The notes: generated from the letters alone by a model not told the origin. A stretch of 64,000 nucleotides of DNA from Caulobacter endophyticus (GCF_003116815.1 NZ_QDKQ01000034.1:248001-312000), one strand, 5' to 3'. Numbered from the stretch's first letter, positions 51,414-60,996 are shown. A program made the numbers and translations.

Positions 51414-52862
51414 TCAGAACGCCCCGGCCACCGTCCCCACGGCGATCACCACCGCCAGGGCCGCCACCGACGGCACGATTCCCACCATCACGATGTCGCC
51501 GTAGCTCTCCTTATGCCCGCAGCCGCAAAGGGCCAGCAGGCTGACCACCGCCCCGTTGTGCGGCAGAATGTCGAGCGTGCCCGAGCCGATCACCGCCACC
51601 CGGTGCAGCAGCGCCGGGTCCACCGCGTGGCGGGCGGCCAGGTCCACATAGGTCGGCCCCAGCGCCTCCAGGGCGATGGTCAGCCCGCCCGAGGCCGAGC
51701 CGGTCAGCGCCGCCAGCACGTTGGTCGCCGCCGCCAGAGATACCAGCGGCCCGCCCGGCAGGTCCAGCACCGCGTCGCGCACCAGGCCGAAGGCCGGCAG
51801 GCCCGCGATCACAGCGCCGAAGCCCACCAGGCTGCACACCGACAGCGCCGGCAGCACCGAGGCGTTGGCCCCCGCGTCCATGCTGCGTTTCAGGTTCGAC
51901 AGCCGCGTCCAGTGGATCGCCACCAGCGCCGCCGTCCCCGCCGCCAGGGCCGCGGCCACCGACCACACGCCCGCCACGTCGCTCAGGGTCGCCCCGCCCC
52001 AGCGCGGCTCAGCCAGGAACGAGGCGTCGATCCTCGGCAGCACCACGAGCGACATCGCAAGGTTCACCGCGATCACCACGGCCAGCGGCGCGACCGCCGC
52101 CAGGAAGCCCGGCGCCGAGGCCGCGCTCGCCCCGCGCTCCAGTTCGGCGGTGTCGAAGTCGCGCGCCGTCACCGCTCGCTCGCGCACGTCCGGATCGCCG
52201 GCCGCAGGCGCCTGCCGCTCGACGCCGCCATATCCCTCGCCGGCCTTGCGGGCGCGCCCTTGGGCATAGGTCAGCCAGGCCAGGCCGCCGGCCAGCATCA
52301 CCACCGCCGCCAGCAGCCCCAGCCCCGGCGCCGCATAGGGCGTGGTGCCGAAGAACGGCATCGGAATGGCGTTCTGGATCGCCGGCGAGCCCGGCAGGGC
52401 CGTCATGGTGAAGGTCGAGGTCCCCAGGATCAGCGCCGCCGGCATCAGCCGCCGGGGCGTGTCGGCCGCCCGGAACACCGCCTTGGCCATGGGGACCAGC
52501 ACGAAGAAGGCGACGAACAGGCTGACCCCGCCATAGGTCACGACCGCGCCCGCCAGCACCACCGCCGGCGCCGCCCGCCGCGCGCCCAGGCGCTGCGTCA
52601 GGGTCTGGGCGATGGCCGCCACCGAGCCGCTGTCGTCCATCAGCTTGCCGAACAGCGCGCCCAGCAAGAACAGGGGAAAGAACTGGGCCAGGAACCCGGC
52701 CGCGCCGGGCATGAACCTCTGGGTCAGGCTGGCCAGCAGCGGCTCGCCCCCGAATGCGGCCGCCACTAGCGCCGCGGCCGGCGCCAGCAGCAGCACGCTC
52801 CAGCCCCGAAAGGCCAGGCCCACCAGCAGCGCCAGCGCCAGGACGATCCCGAGAAAACCCAT
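51414..52862 (-). CDS. GntP-family permease
   Basis: Inner-membrane transporter of 482 residues with about 12-14 helices. Family-type stretches include FFPLFLLGALFGKLMDDSG, GTSTFTMTALPGSPAIQN and a C-terminal HNGAVVSLLALCGCGHKESYGD. GntP proteins take up gluconate and related acids, but more distant members import other organic acids; the substrate is not assigned. The ATG at 52862 with GGAGGG upstream is preferred over 52901, whose extra residues are basic and unlike a first helix. No catabolic genes adjoin it. Confidence 0.86.
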   Translation of the reverse strand: MGFLGIVLALALLVGLAFRGWSVLLLAPAAALVAAAFGGEPLLASLTQRFMPGAAGFLAQFFPLFLLGALFGKLMDDSGSVAAIAQTLTQRLGARRAAPAVVLAGAVVTYGGVSLFVAFFVLVPMAKAVFRAADTPRRLMPAALILGTSTFTMTALPGSPAIQNAIPMPFFGTTPYAAPGLGLLAAVVMLAGGLAWLTYAQGRARKAGEGYGGVERQAPAAGDPDVRERAVTARDFDTAELERGASAASAPGFLAAVAPLAVVIAVNLAMSLVVLPRIDASFLAEPRWGGATLSDVAGVWSVAAALAAGTAALVAIHWTRLSNLKRSMDAGANASVLPALSVCSLVGFGAVIAGLPAFGLVRDAVLDLPGGPLVSLAAATNVLAALTGSASGGLTIALEALGPTYVDLAARHAVDPALLHRVAVIGSGTLDILPHNGAVVSLLALCGCGHKESYGDIVMVGIVPSVAALAVVIAVGTVAGAF

Positions 52863-52956
52863 GCCGCGCGCCCTCCAGGCATCAACCTGGCGAGCTTTCA
52901 TGTCGCCGGCGCGACAGGCAACTGGTGATGGCGCTCAAGGCCGCGCCGGCCTCGCG

Positions 52957-53292
52957 TCAGGCGTCGTCCCAGTCAGCCAGGTCCGGCGCGTGCATCCAGG
53001 AATGCACCCAGCCGCCGTGGGCATGAGCCAGCACGACCGCCTCGCGGATCATCAGCCGCACGGCGCGATTGGTCAGGGGCTGCTCGCGCCGCAGGAACAG
53101 CATCTCGCGCTCGATGTTGACGCGGGCGATCCGCCAGCCGCGAACCGCCGTCAGCGTCGAAAGCACCTGCGCCGGCAGGTCGACGCGCACCTCCACGGTG
53201 TGCGGCCGGCGCCGGTCCAGGCCGTGCGACCGCCGCCAGAGCCACAGCATCGAGCGTGGCCGCCACAGGCGAAGGATCTTCGCCCGCAGCAC
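52957..53292 (-). CDS. Conserved hypothetical protein
   Basis: Protein of 111 residues, basic N-terminus (RLWRPRSMLWLWRRS) and an alpha/beta core (PHTVEVRVDLPAQVLSTLTAVRGWRIARVNIE). It ends HAPDLADWDDA. No membrane helix of full length is seen. It lies 27 bases after the DnaJ-type gene on the same strand and may be in its operon. The family is not recognised. Confidence 0.65.
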   Translation of the reverse strand: MLRAKILRLWRPRSMLWLWRRSHGLDRRRPHTVEVRVDLPAQVLSTLTAVRGWRIARVNIEREMLFLRREQPLTNRAVRLMIREAVVLAHAHGGWVHSWMHAPDLADWDDA

Positions 53293-53319
53293 CTTGGGAT
53301 AAAGGTAGGGATCCAGGGC

Positions 53320-54261
53320 CTAGCGCCGCTTGGGCGTATAGGGCTTCTGCTCGCGCCAGGCCTGGGCGAACTTTTCCAGGTCCTCGTCGATGGTCTCGGG
53401 CAGGGTGACGACCAGGCGGGCGTAGAGGTCGCCGCGATGGCCCTTGGCGTCGGCCAGGCCCCGGCCCTTCAGCCGCAGCTTGGCGCCGCTGTTGGCGCCC
53501 TTGGGCACGGTGACGTTGACGGGACCGTCCGGCGTCGGGGCCTCGACCTTGCCGCCCAGCACCGCGTCGGGAACGCTGACCGGCAGGTCCATGACCAGGT
53601 GCTCGCCTTCCTTGCGGTAGATCGGGTGCGGCTTGACCGCCAGCTCGATCAGGGCGTCGCCGTTGCCGCCGCGCCCCGGGCTGCCCTGGCCCTTCAGGCG
53701 CAGGGTCTGGCCTTCCTGGGCGCCGGCCGGGATCGTCACGTCGATGGTGCGGCCGTCCGAGAAGGCCACGCGCTTCTTGCCGCCCTTGATCGACTCTTCC
53801 AGGTCGATATCGAGCCGCGCGCGCACGTCCGCGCCCTTGGCCGAGAAACCGCCGCCGCCGAAGCCGCCGCCGGCTCCCGCGCCGCGATTGCGGCCCAGTA
53901 TGTCGCCAAACAGGTCGTTGAGGTCGATCTCGGGGCCCTCGCCCCCGCCGCCGCCGCGCCCGAAGCCGCCGCCCCGGCCAAAGCCGCCGCCGAACGGACC
54001 GCCGCCGCCGCCGCCGCCGAAGCCGCGCATGGTCTCGCGCCCGTCGGCGTCGATCTCGCCGGCGTCGAACTTCTTCTTCTTCTCGGCGTCGCCGAGGATG
54101 TCGAAGGCGGCGCTGACCTGCTTGAACTTGTCCTCGGCCTTCTTGTCACCCGGGTTGGTGTCGGGGTGATATTGCTTGGCCAGCTTGCGGAACGCCTTGC
54201 GGATCTCGTCCGCGCTCGCGCCGCGGGAAACGCCAAGCTCCAGATAGGGGTCGCGCGCCAA
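53320..54261 (-). CDS. cbpA: CbpA-type DnaJ chaperone
   Basis: Hsp40 cochaperone of 313 residues. The J domain (1-70) has the HPD motif in AKQYHPDTNPG, followed by a long glycine-rich linker (about 78-135) and two C-terminal substrate-binding domains. The zinc-finger of DnaJ proper is absent, so this is a type II/CbpA-like protein. It stimulates DnaK ATPase. The 86 bases upstream contain CTTGCGCC and CCTAATT at roughly heat-shock-promoter spacing on the minus strand, but the match is weak. Confidence 0.92.
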   Translation of the reverse strand: MARDPYLELGVSRGASADEIRKAFRKLAKQYHPDTNPGDKKAEDKFKQVSAAFDILGDAEKKKKFDAGEIDADGRETMRGFGGGGGGGPFGGGFGRGGGFGRGGGGGEGPEIDLNDLFGDILGRNRGAGAGGGFGGGGFSAKGADVRARLDIDLEESIKGGKKRVAFSDGRTIDVTIPAGAQEGQTLRLKGQGSPGRGGNGDALIELAVKPHPIYRKEGEHLVMDLPVSVPDAVLGGKVEAPTPDGPVNVTVPKGANSGAKLRLKGRGLADAKGHRGDLYARLVVTLPETIDEDLEKFAQAWREQKPYTPKRR

Positions 54262-54347
54262 GGAAGGCCCTCAAGGAAGTACGGAAATGTCGAAGCCCCT
54301 CAATTAGGCGGTTCCGCGCCGGGCGCAAGCCAAATGTTGCATTAATA

Positions 54348-57300
54348 TCACAGCGCGATCGTCGCAGGCGCTCCCCAGCCCCAGATCGCCGAGCCCTGCG
54401 CCACCCTGGCGCGCAGCGCCCCGGACGGTCCCGCCGGCAGGTCGGTCGCCCGCATGGCCGCCGTCCAGGCGAAGGCGGGCGTCGAAACCTGCGCCGTCCG
54501 CACCACCGCCTCCCCGTCCAGGATCTCCACCCGCCAGGCCTCGGTCGCCTCCGAGAGCGGGACCTCCGCCTCCCAGCTGTCGCCGCCGATCCGGGTCCGG
54601 CGGATCCACGACAGCCGCGTCTCGCCGCCCGCCGTCTTCGCCCGCAGGTGGGCCGGCGACCACGGCCGCAGGGCCTGCCCCCGCCAGGTCGCCTCCACCT
54701 GACGCATCCCGGGCCCGGCCGCCGGACCGCCGGCCGGAGCGGCGCGCCAGATCAGCGGCAGGCCGCGCTCGGCCAGCGACGCCTCGGCTCTCGCCAGCGC
54801 CTCGTCGACCAGCACCGCCTCGGCGCCGGCCGCGACCATCTGGGCCATGTCCGACCCGCCCTGCCCTCGCAGCAGGCCGCTCAGCGCGAAGGCGTCCGGC
54901 CCCACGGCCTCCGCCTCCAGGAACTGCAGCAGCTCCCAGCCGCCTGGTCCGCGCACCGCCAGCAGGTTCTCGCCGGCCAGCACCGCGGCCCGGCTGCGGC
55001 TCCGCGGCGCCCCGCCTTCCAGCCGCACGACGAGAGGCGTTCCCCGGTCGATGCGGTGGCGCGGTCCGGCCGGCAGGTCCGACAGCGTCGTCCCCACCAC
55101 CGCCCCGGTCGTCGCCCCGGCCCGCACCCGCAGGCTCTCCACGTCCGCCCCCGCATGCACGTCGAAGGCCCGCCACGGCTGGGCCGCCACCGCCACCAGC
55201 GGCCGGGCGTCCTCCTCCGCGCCGGGCAGCGGCGGCAGGTCCAGCACCATCAGCGCCGGCGGCCCCGGCGCCGGACGCGACGGCGCCGGGCTCCAGTCGA
55301 TCTCGCCGCCCGCCTCGCCCGCCGCCGGCAACACCGGCAGCAGCGTCGCCCGCGGCCGCTCGTCCACATCCACCCGCGTCACCCGCCAGGCCTGGCCGTC
55401 CAGCGCCAGCCGGTCGCCGGCCTCCCAGGCCAGGGCCGCCAGCGGCGACAGGTGGACGATCCGCTCGCGCCGCGCCGCGCTTTCCGCATCCAGGCGGCGC
55501 TGGGCGATCGCGCCCGCCTGGACCGCCGTCAGCACCAGCGGCGCCTCCACGTCCAGGGTCAGGGCCCCGGCCCCGCCGCGCACGATCAGGCCGCCGGCCT
55601 GGTAGTCGCGCGCCAGGTCGACGAAGCGCAGCCGCACGGCCGCGGCCGGATCCTCCAGCCGCCGCGCCGCACTGGCCGGCGCCCCGCGATCCTCCGGCCA
55701 GGCCAGGTCGTCCTCGTCCAGCGTCCCCGACGCCGGACCCGAGCGCGACACCAGCCGCACCCGCCCGCCGCGCTCCACCGCATCCAGCCCGAAGGCCTCG
55801 GTCAGCGGCGCCAGGGCGTCGCGCACCCGCATCGGCCGCTCGATCAGATAGCCGGCCACGACGCCGGACGCCTCGCCCGGATCGATCTCCACCCCGGCTC
55901 GCGCCGCCACCGCCACGACCAGCTCGCCCAGGCTAAAGGCGCCGGCCCGGCCGTTCAGCCAGTGGCCCAGCCGCCAGTTCGGAGCGTCGGCCCACACCCC
56001 CGCGCGCGCCGGAAAGTCGGGAAACGGCCGCGCGTCCCAGCACCAGGCGCTGGCCTGCTCGATCATCGGCCCGCCATAGACCGGCGACACCGGATTGGCC
56101 TCCGCGTCGGCCACCCACCCCAGCACCGCTTCCAGCGCCCGCCGCTGGCCCAGCTCGTCGGCGCTCGCGTCCGAGAACGGCGGCAGGGCGCTTTCGCCGC
56201 TCTTCTCGTCGACGAACAGGTTGGGCGCATTGGCGCCCTTGTCCACCGCCCCGCAACCGAACTCGATCAGCCGGATCGGCTTGGATTTCGGAACCCAAGC
56301 CGTCGGGCTCGCCGCCCGCCCCCCGCCGGGCCGGTCGTGGTGCGGATTGGACCACCAGGACAGCAGGTCCTTGGGCCGGAACACCCAAGGCTCGCCATGC
56401 GCCCCGTCGGTGATCGGGCTGCGGACCTGCGCCGCCCGGTCCGCAGCCGAGGCGTAGAACCACTCGAAACCCTCGCCGCCCGTCAGCCCCTGGCGCAGAT
56501 AGGCCAGGTCGTGCGGCCCGCCCCAGCCGGCGGCGGCGTCCAGATGGTCCGTCCCGTCCCGCCAGTCGGTGATCGGCGGGTAGTAGTCGATCCCCACGAA
56601 GTCGATGTCCGGATCGGCCCACAGCGGGTCGAGATGGAAATGCACGTCGCCCGAGCCGTCGGCCGGCTGGGAGCCGAAATACTCGCTCCAGTCGGCGGCG
56701 TAGCCGATCTTCGTCTCCGGTCCGACGATCGCGCGCACCTGCCCGGCCAGGGCCTTCAGCGCCCCGACCGCGGGAAAGCCCGCCGCGTCCCGCACCCGGG
56801 TCAGCCCCGCCAGCTCCGAGCCGATCAGGAAGCCGTCCACCCCGCCCGCCTGCACGGCCAGAACCGCATAGTGCCGCACGAACCGCGAAAAGCCCCACTG
56901 GCCGTCGAAGAACGCCGCTGCTTGAGCGGCCGCCGCCGGGGTCTTGTGCGGCGATCCCGCCCGTCCCGGCGCGGGATGGCAGGTGATCCGCCCCCGCCAG
57001 GGATAGGCGGCCTGCTCGGCGCCGCCGTGCGGATCGACAAGTCCGCTGCCCGCCGGCACGTCCATCAGCACGAACGGATAGAGCGTGACGCCCAGCCCCC
57101 GCCGCTTCAGCTCGGCGATCGCCTGCACCACCGCCGCATCGGCCGGCGTGCCGCCATAGGCGACCCCGCCGCCGCTGTGCGAAATCAGGTGCGCCTGCCC
57201 CCGCTCCAGCCCCGCCACCTGCCAGGCCATCGGCTCGGTCGGCTTGTCGGCCGCCTCGACGCCCGGCCGGATCTCGCAGGCTCCGCAGCGCAGGTCGGTC

Positions 57301-58088
57301 CCGAACCACGAGACCACCAGGTTCACGTGCGTCACGTTCGGCAGCTGCGCCTGCAGCTGGTCCAGCGACAGCAGGAGGTCGGCCCGCCCCTCGGCGTTGT
57401 TCTGGTTCTCGGACTTCGTCCGCGTCAGCCCCTCGCGACGCAGCACCACGTCGGTCGCCAGCACGAACTCGCCCGCCCCGGGGATCAGGCACACGCTCTG
57501 CAGCCGGTCCTCCAGCCCTGTCCCGTCGCCGCCCACGCGGCGGAACACCTCGAACGACAGCTGCGGCGGCCGCCCGCCGAAGGCGTCCAGCGACAGGTCC
57601 TCGAACACCACATAGGCCGTGCCGCGATAGGCCGGCGCCTCGCCCTCCACCGCCGCGATCAGGGGATCGGGAAGCTGGTCCTCGGTTCCGCGATGGACGC
57701 GCATGACCACGCCGTCCATGTCCATCACCTTGCCGTCGGCCCACACCCGGCCGACGCCGTCGATCGGCCCCTCGCCGACCGCCAGGGCCAGCGACAGGCT
57801 GTAGCCGTAGCTGCGCACGCGCCCGCCCTTGCCGCCGGTCTCGCGGCGGTGCTCGGCGAAGCGCGTCGCCCAGATCACCTGGCCGCTCACCCGCGCCCGG
57901 CCGAACACGCACGGCGTCGGCGCGCCCTCGGCCGCTCCGGTCAGCCGCAGCTCGGCGATGCGCGGCCCCTCGCGCGCAGGCGCCAGGGCCGAGGCGAGGC
58001 CCACGTCGACCATCGCCGCCAGGCCCGCCCCGATCGCCCCCACGACGCCCTGGCCCGAGCCGGCCGCCTTCAGGATCATCTGCGCCAT
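54348..58088 (-). CDS. GTA g15-like tail hub/fibre protein with TIM-barrel domain
   Basis: Protein of 1,246 residues at the tail tip of a gene transfer agent. It begins with a GA-rich hydrophobic segment and continues with a glycoside-hydrolase-like TIM-barrel domain near residues 420-720 (IGYAADWSEYFG, FVGIDYYPPITDW, IRLIEFGCGAVDKG, GGPMIEQASAWCWDARPFPDFP) and phage-tail-like domains at the C-terminus. The length is close to the RcGTA g15 product. It probably recognises or penetrates the recipient envelope. The start overlaps the g14-like stop by one base. It is the last gene of the leftward GTA unit visible here. Confidence 0.92.
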   Translation of the reverse strand: MAQMILKAAGSGQGVVGAIGAGLAAMVDVGLASALAPAREGPRIAELRLTGAAEGAPTPCVFGRARVSGQVIWATRFAEHRRETGGKGGRVRSYGYSLSLALAVGEGPIDGVGRVWADGKVMDMDGVVMRVHRGTEDQLPDPLIAAVEGEAPAYRGTAYVVFEDLSLDAFGGRPPQLSFEVFRRVGGDGTGLEDRLQSVCLIPGAGEFVLATDVVLRREGLTRTKSENQNNAEGRADLLLSLDQLQAQLPNVTHVNLVVSWFGTDLRCGACEIRPGVEAADKPTEPMAWQVAGLERGQAHLISHSGGGVAYGGTPADAAVVQAIAELKRRGLGVTLYPFVLMDVPAGSGLVDPHGGAEQAAYPWRGRITCHPAPGRAGSPHKTPAAAAQAAAFFDGQWGFSRFVRHYAVLAVQAGGVDGFLIGSELAGLTRVRDAAGFPAVGALKALAGQVRAIVGPETKIGYAADWSEYFGSQPADGSGDVHFHLDPLWADPDIDFVGIDYYPPITDWRDGTDHLDAAAGWGGPHDLAYLRQGLTGGEGFEWFYASAADRAAQVRSPITDGAHGEPWVFRPKDLLSWWSNPHHDRPGGGRAASPTAWVPKSKPIRLIEFGCGAVDKGANAPNLFVDEKSGESALPPFSDASADELGQRRALEAVLGWVADAEANPVSPVYGGPMIEQASAWCWDARPFPDFPARAGVWADAPNWRLGHWLNGRAGAFSLGELVVAVAARAGVEIDPGEASGVVAGYLIERPMRVRDALAPLTEAFGLDAVERGGRVRLVSRSGPASGTLDEDDLAWPEDRGAPASAARRLEDPAAAVRLRFVDLARDYQAGGLIVRGGAGALTLDVEAPLVLTAVQAGAIAQRRLDAESAARRERIVHLSPLAALAWEAGDRLALDGQAWRVTRVDVDERPRATLLPVLPAAGEAGGEIDWSPAPSRPAPGPPALMVLDLPPLPGAEEDARPLVAVAAQPWRAFDVHAGADVESLRVRAGATTGAVVGTTLSDLPAGPRHRIDRGTPLVVRLEGGAPRSRSRAAVLAGENLLAVRGPGGWELLQFLEAEAVGPDAFALSGLLRGQGGSDMAQMVAAGAEAVLVDEALARAEASLAERGLPLIWRAAPAGGPAAGPGMRQVEATWRGQALRPWSPAHLRAKTAGGETRLSWIRRTRIGGDSWEAEVPLSEATEAWRVEILDGEAVVRTAQVSTPAFAWTAAMRATDLPAGPSGALRARVAQGSAIWGWGAPATIAL

Positions 58089-58525
58089 CACACGCTCTCC
58101 GGAAACGAGAAGGCGGCGACCAGCCGCGTGCGCCACCAGGGTCCCAGCCAGCTCTCGATGCAGGCCCGCCCCCAGTAGGCATGGATCATCCGCGCGCCCG
58201 CCGGACCTTGCTCCGACAGGATCGCGCAGTGCTTGGCCGCCGCCCCGGCGGCCACGCGGAACACCAGCACGTCGCCCGGCCGCGCCTCGGCCGGCGCGAG
58301 GGGGACCAGGGTCCGCGAAAGCCCCTCCAGCAGCGGCTCGCCCGTCCCCAGCTCGGCCCAGTCGGGGCGATAGGGCGGCGGCGCCTCGCGCTCGGCGCCG
58401 TGCAGCGCCCGCCACACCCCGCGCACCAGCCCCAGGCAGTCGCAGCCCACGCCCTTGAGACTGGCCTGGTGCTGGTAGGGCGTGCCGAGCCACGCCCTGG
58501 CCTCGGCCAGGACCCGCGCCCTCAT
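58088..58525 (-). CDS. GTA g14-like NlpC/P60 peptidase
   Basis: Tail-associated cell-wall peptidase of 145 residues. The catalytic cysteine is in GVGCDCLGLVRGVW near residue 28 and the histidine in AAKHCAIL near residue 98. It probably cuts peptidoglycan during DNA delivery. It overlaps g13 by 4 bases and g15 by 1 base, as expected in a tightly packed GTA operon. Confidence 0.92.
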   Translation of the reverse strand: MRARVLAEARAWLGTPYQHQASLKGVGCDCLGLVRGVWRALHGAEREAPPPYRPDWAELGTGEPLLEGLSRTLVPLAPAEARPGDVLVFRVAAGAAAKHCAILSEQGPAGARMIHAYWGRACIESWLGPWWRTRLVAAFSFPESV

Positions 58526-59172
58526 CGCCGGCCCCCGTCGTTGGCCTCGCCCTGCGAGGGATAGAGGGTGACGAAGTCCTCGCCCGGCAGGCTTGGAAAG
58601 CCGCGGAAGTTGGCGGCGTTGGAAAACACCTCGCGGCAGGTCGCCCAGCGCCGGTCGCAGCGGGCGCCGGGATGGGCGGCAAGGTCGACGCCGCAGCGCG
58701 CGTCGCCCAGGCTCGCGTCGCAGTTTCGGGCATAGGCCCGGCCGGCCACGCGCTCCAGCTCGGCCGCCGGCCCCTCCAGCTCGGCGGTGAAGGCCGCGCC
58801 GGTCCAGGCCAGCCGCGCCACCTTCGCCCGCCACAGCTCGACGAACAGGTCCGGCATGCGCCAGTCCACCCGCCGGCAGACCACCCTCGCCCCGTCATAG
58901 AGCCCGGCCTCAATGTCGGCCGCGGTGATCGCCGCGTCGTCCAGCGCCCCCAGCGCCGCCGCCAGGCCGGGACCAGACCCCGACTCGCTCTGCGCCGCGC
59001 CGGCCGTCCAGCCGCTGGCCGCCCGGCAGGCCACACCCGCCACCGCAAGGTCGCGGTCGTGGTCGGTGAAGCCCAGCACCGTCCCGTCCAGGCGGGTCAG
59101 CACCCAGGCGTGGCAAAGGCCCGCCGCCCCGCTCTCGATGCGCGCCGCCAGCGCCGCGTCGACCGCGCGCAT
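58522..59172 (-). CDS. GTA g13-like tail hub protein (DUF2163)
   Basis: Protein of 216 residues of the phage-conserved family seen in GTA clusters between the distal tail protein and the peptidase. Motifs include GLCHAWVLTRLDGTVLGFTDHDRDL at the N-terminus and a cysteine-containing C-terminus (YARNCDASLGDARCGVDL, FRGFPSLPGEDF). Four cysteines in this region are a family trait and may bind a metal cluster. Start overlaps the g12-like stop by one base. Confidence 0.92.
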   Translation of the reverse strand: MRAVDAALAARIESGAAGLCHAWVLTRLDGTVLGFTDHDRDLAVAGVACRAASGWTAGAAQSESGSGPGLAAALGALDDAAITAADIEAGLYDGARVVCRRVDWRMPDLFVELWRAKVARLAWTGAAFTAELEGPAAELERVAGRAYARNCDASLGDARCGVDLAAHPGARCDRRWATCREVFSNAANFRGFPSLPGEDFVTLYPSQGEANDGGRR

Positions 59173-59831
59173 CAGACCCGCACCTCGACCAGCGACACCG
59201 CCCCCACCCGGGCCGCGCCGAACCCCTCCAGGGTCACGTCGATCCGGTCGAGGTCGAAGCGCACCGGCGTATCGAACAGGAAGCCCGCGGTGACCCTCGC
59301 CCCCGCCGCCGGCGCGCTGGCCAGGGTCACCAGGCCCGTGGCCGCGTCGACCGCGAAGGCCCCGGCCGCCTGCTCCACCCCGGCCACCGCCACCCGCACG
59401 CCGCCCGCCTGCGGCTTGGCGATCGGCCGGATCACCGCCGCCTCGACGTCGGCCCCATAGGACTTGGCCAGCTGGAACACCGTCCGCGCCCCGTCGCCCA
59501 CGCCCAGCGCCTGGTCGGTCGGCGCCGGGGTCAGCGACGGCGCGCACGACTTGAAGTCGGCCGGATCGCGGAACCGGAACCCGCAAAGCCGCCCCCGCCG
59601 CGCCTCGAAGAACGCGACCAGCTCGGCCGCCTCGTCCAGGCTGCGCGTGGCCGTGCCCACCAGATAGCGCCGGCGCCCGTGAGCCCAGGGGCTGGACCGC
59701 TGCTCGAAGCCCGAGGCCAGGCCGACGATCTCGGTGCGGCGCTCGATCCCGCTCGTCCCGCCGAAGGCCAGGCGAACGGGCAGCCGCACCTCGTGAAAGG
59801 CGCTCATCCCCAGGGTCGTCTCAAGGCTCAT
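59172..59831 (-). CDS. GTA g12-like distal tail protein (DUF2460)
   Basis: Tail protein of 219 residues. FHEVRLPVRLAFGGTSGIERRTEIVGLASG at the N-terminus and FFEARRGRLCGFRFRDPADFKSC near residue 75 are family blocks. A very good Shine-Dalgarno (AGGAGGA at 59839-59845, minus strand) precedes the ATG; unlike other genes here it does not overlap its upstream neighbour, because about 2 kb of opposite-strand DUF805 genes lie between it and the tape measure. Confidence 0.93.
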   Translation of the reverse strand: MSLETTLGMSAFHEVRLPVRLAFGGTSGIERRTEIVGLASGFEQRSSPWAHGRRRYLVGTATRSLDEAAELVAFFEARRGRLCGFRFRDPADFKSCAPSLTPAPTDQALGVGDGARTVFQLAKSYGADVEAAVIRPIAKPQAGGVRVAVAGVEQAAGAFAVDAATGLVTLASAPAAGARVTAGFLFDTPVRFDLDRIDVTLEGFGAARVGAVSLVEVRV

Positions 59832-59844
59832 CAGCGAGTCCTCC

Positions 59845-59882
59845 TTGACAGCTGCACAATGTGAGTGATTATTTACTTACAT
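59845..59882 (+). promoter_or_regulatory. Promoter-like sequence and inverted repeat inside the GTA cluster
   Basis: TTGACA (59845-59850), a 17-base spacer and ATTATT (59868-59873) resemble a sigma-70 promoter pointing at the DUF805 genes. The palindrome AATGTGAGT ... ACTTACATT (59858-59866 and 59874-59882) overlaps the -10 and could be an operator. The segment is unusually AT-rich. Confidence 0.55.
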
Positions 59883-59910
59883 TCTATCCAGACCCGCCGG
59901 AGACCCCGCC

Positions 59911-60426
59911 GTGCCCTTCTTCGCCCTGCTCCTCTCGCCGCGCGGCGCCATCGGCCGCGGACCGTTCTGGCTGGGCCTGTTCCTGCTGCTCGGGCTCGAG
60001 ATCGGCGGCTTCCTGGCGTTCGGGCGCCATGGCGCGGCCCCCATGGCCGCCGTGCCCCTGGTCGGGCCCTGGCTGGTCGACGTCAGCGGTCCGGCGCTGG
60101 GCTTCGACGGCTGGGTCCCCGGCCTCGCCATCCTGGCCCTGCAGGGCTGGATCAGCGGCGTCCTGTGCCTCAAGCGCCTGCGCGACATGGGCCACGGCCC
60201 CTGGCCGCTGGTCGGGGTCTGGGGCCTGGACCTGATCCTCACCGGCGGGCTGATGGCCTGGATGGGCCGCCTGGACGGCATGGCCGTGATCGTGCCGATC
60301 TTCACCGGCGCCGGCGCCTCGGGCCTGCTGTGGCTGGCCCTGCTGGGCTGGCTGGGCGTCGAGGCCGGTCCGCGCCGCGCGAAGCCCGCGCCCGAACTGG
60401 CGCCGACCTTCGCCCCGGCGGGTTAA
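59911..60426 (+). CDS. DUF805-type membrane protein 1
   Basis: Integral membrane protein of 171 residues with about four helices. The DUF805 hallmark R-x-F-W near the N-terminus (GAIGRGPFWLG) and the KRLRDMGHGPW motif near residue 88 are clear. Function of the family is unknown. It is the first of four related genes on the plus strand between GTA genes transcribed the other way. It follows the promoter-like site at 59845. Confidence 0.85.
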   Translation: MPFFALLLSPRGAIGRGPFWLGLFLLLGLEIGGFLAFGRHGAAPMAAVPLVGPWLVDVSGPALGFDGWVPGLAILALQGWISGVLCLKRLRDMGHGPWPLVGVWGLDLILTGGLMAWMGRLDGMAVIVPIFTGAGASGLLWLALLGWLGVEAGPRRAKPAPELAPTFAPAG

Positions 60427-60506
60427 ACCCTTGTCATGACGTCCATTTCACTTCAGCCGCGCAGGGGCAGGCCCTAGTCTCTCCTCAAGGTTGGGAGACA
60501 AGAGAC

Positions 60507-60965
60507 ATGGACTGGAAAACCCTTATGTTCTCCGCCGACGGCCGCATCGGCCGTCAGGCGTTCTGGATCGCCTGGCTCGTCCTGCTGGGCGTCAACACGG
60601 TCGCCCACTGGGTTCCGGTGATCGGTCAGCTGGCCGCCCTGGCCTCGCTCTACTGCTTCGTCTGCATCTACGCCAAGCGCCTGCACGACATGGGCAAGAG
60701 CGGCTGGTGGCAGATCATGCCGATCGTCCTGGGTCCGGTGCTGCTGATCGGTTCGGCCCTGTGGCTGGGCTTCGGCGCGGCGGCCATCGCCCTGAGCGGC
60801 GGCGACCCCGAGCTCTTCGCCCTCGCCGGCGCCGGCGGCGTGGTCATGGCCCTGGTCCTGGGCTTCCTGGTCAGCATCGCCTTCACCCTCTGGGTCGGCT
60901 GCAGCCAGGGCGAGACCAGCGACAACCGCTGGGGCGACCCGCCCCTGAACGCTCTGGCCGTCTGA
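60507..60965 (+). CDS. DUF805-type membrane protein 2
   Basis: Integral membrane protein of 152 residues. GRIGRQAFWIAWL at residues 12-24 and YAKRLHDMGKSGWWQIMP at about 55-72 are classic DUF805 motifs; the tail carries GDN-like SDNRWGDPP. The ATG follows GGGAGACAAGAG. A strong terminator stands 32 bases after the stop. Best preserved of the four copies. Confidence 0.9.
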   Translation: MDWKTLMFSADGRIGRQAFWIAWLVLLGVNTVAHWVPVIGQLAALASLYCFVCIYAKRLHDMGKSGWWQIMPIVLGPVLLIGSALWLGFGAAAIALSGGDPELFALAGAGGVVMALVLGFLVSIAFTLWVGCSQGETSDNRWGDPPLNALAV

Positions 60966-60996
60966 TCGACGCGTGCGATAGCCCTTTCACCGACGC

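Noticed and set aside
54262..54347. Heat-shock (sigma-32) promoter before the DnaJ-type gene
   Set aside because: CTTGCGCC and CCTAATT are only a loose match; not strong enough to list.
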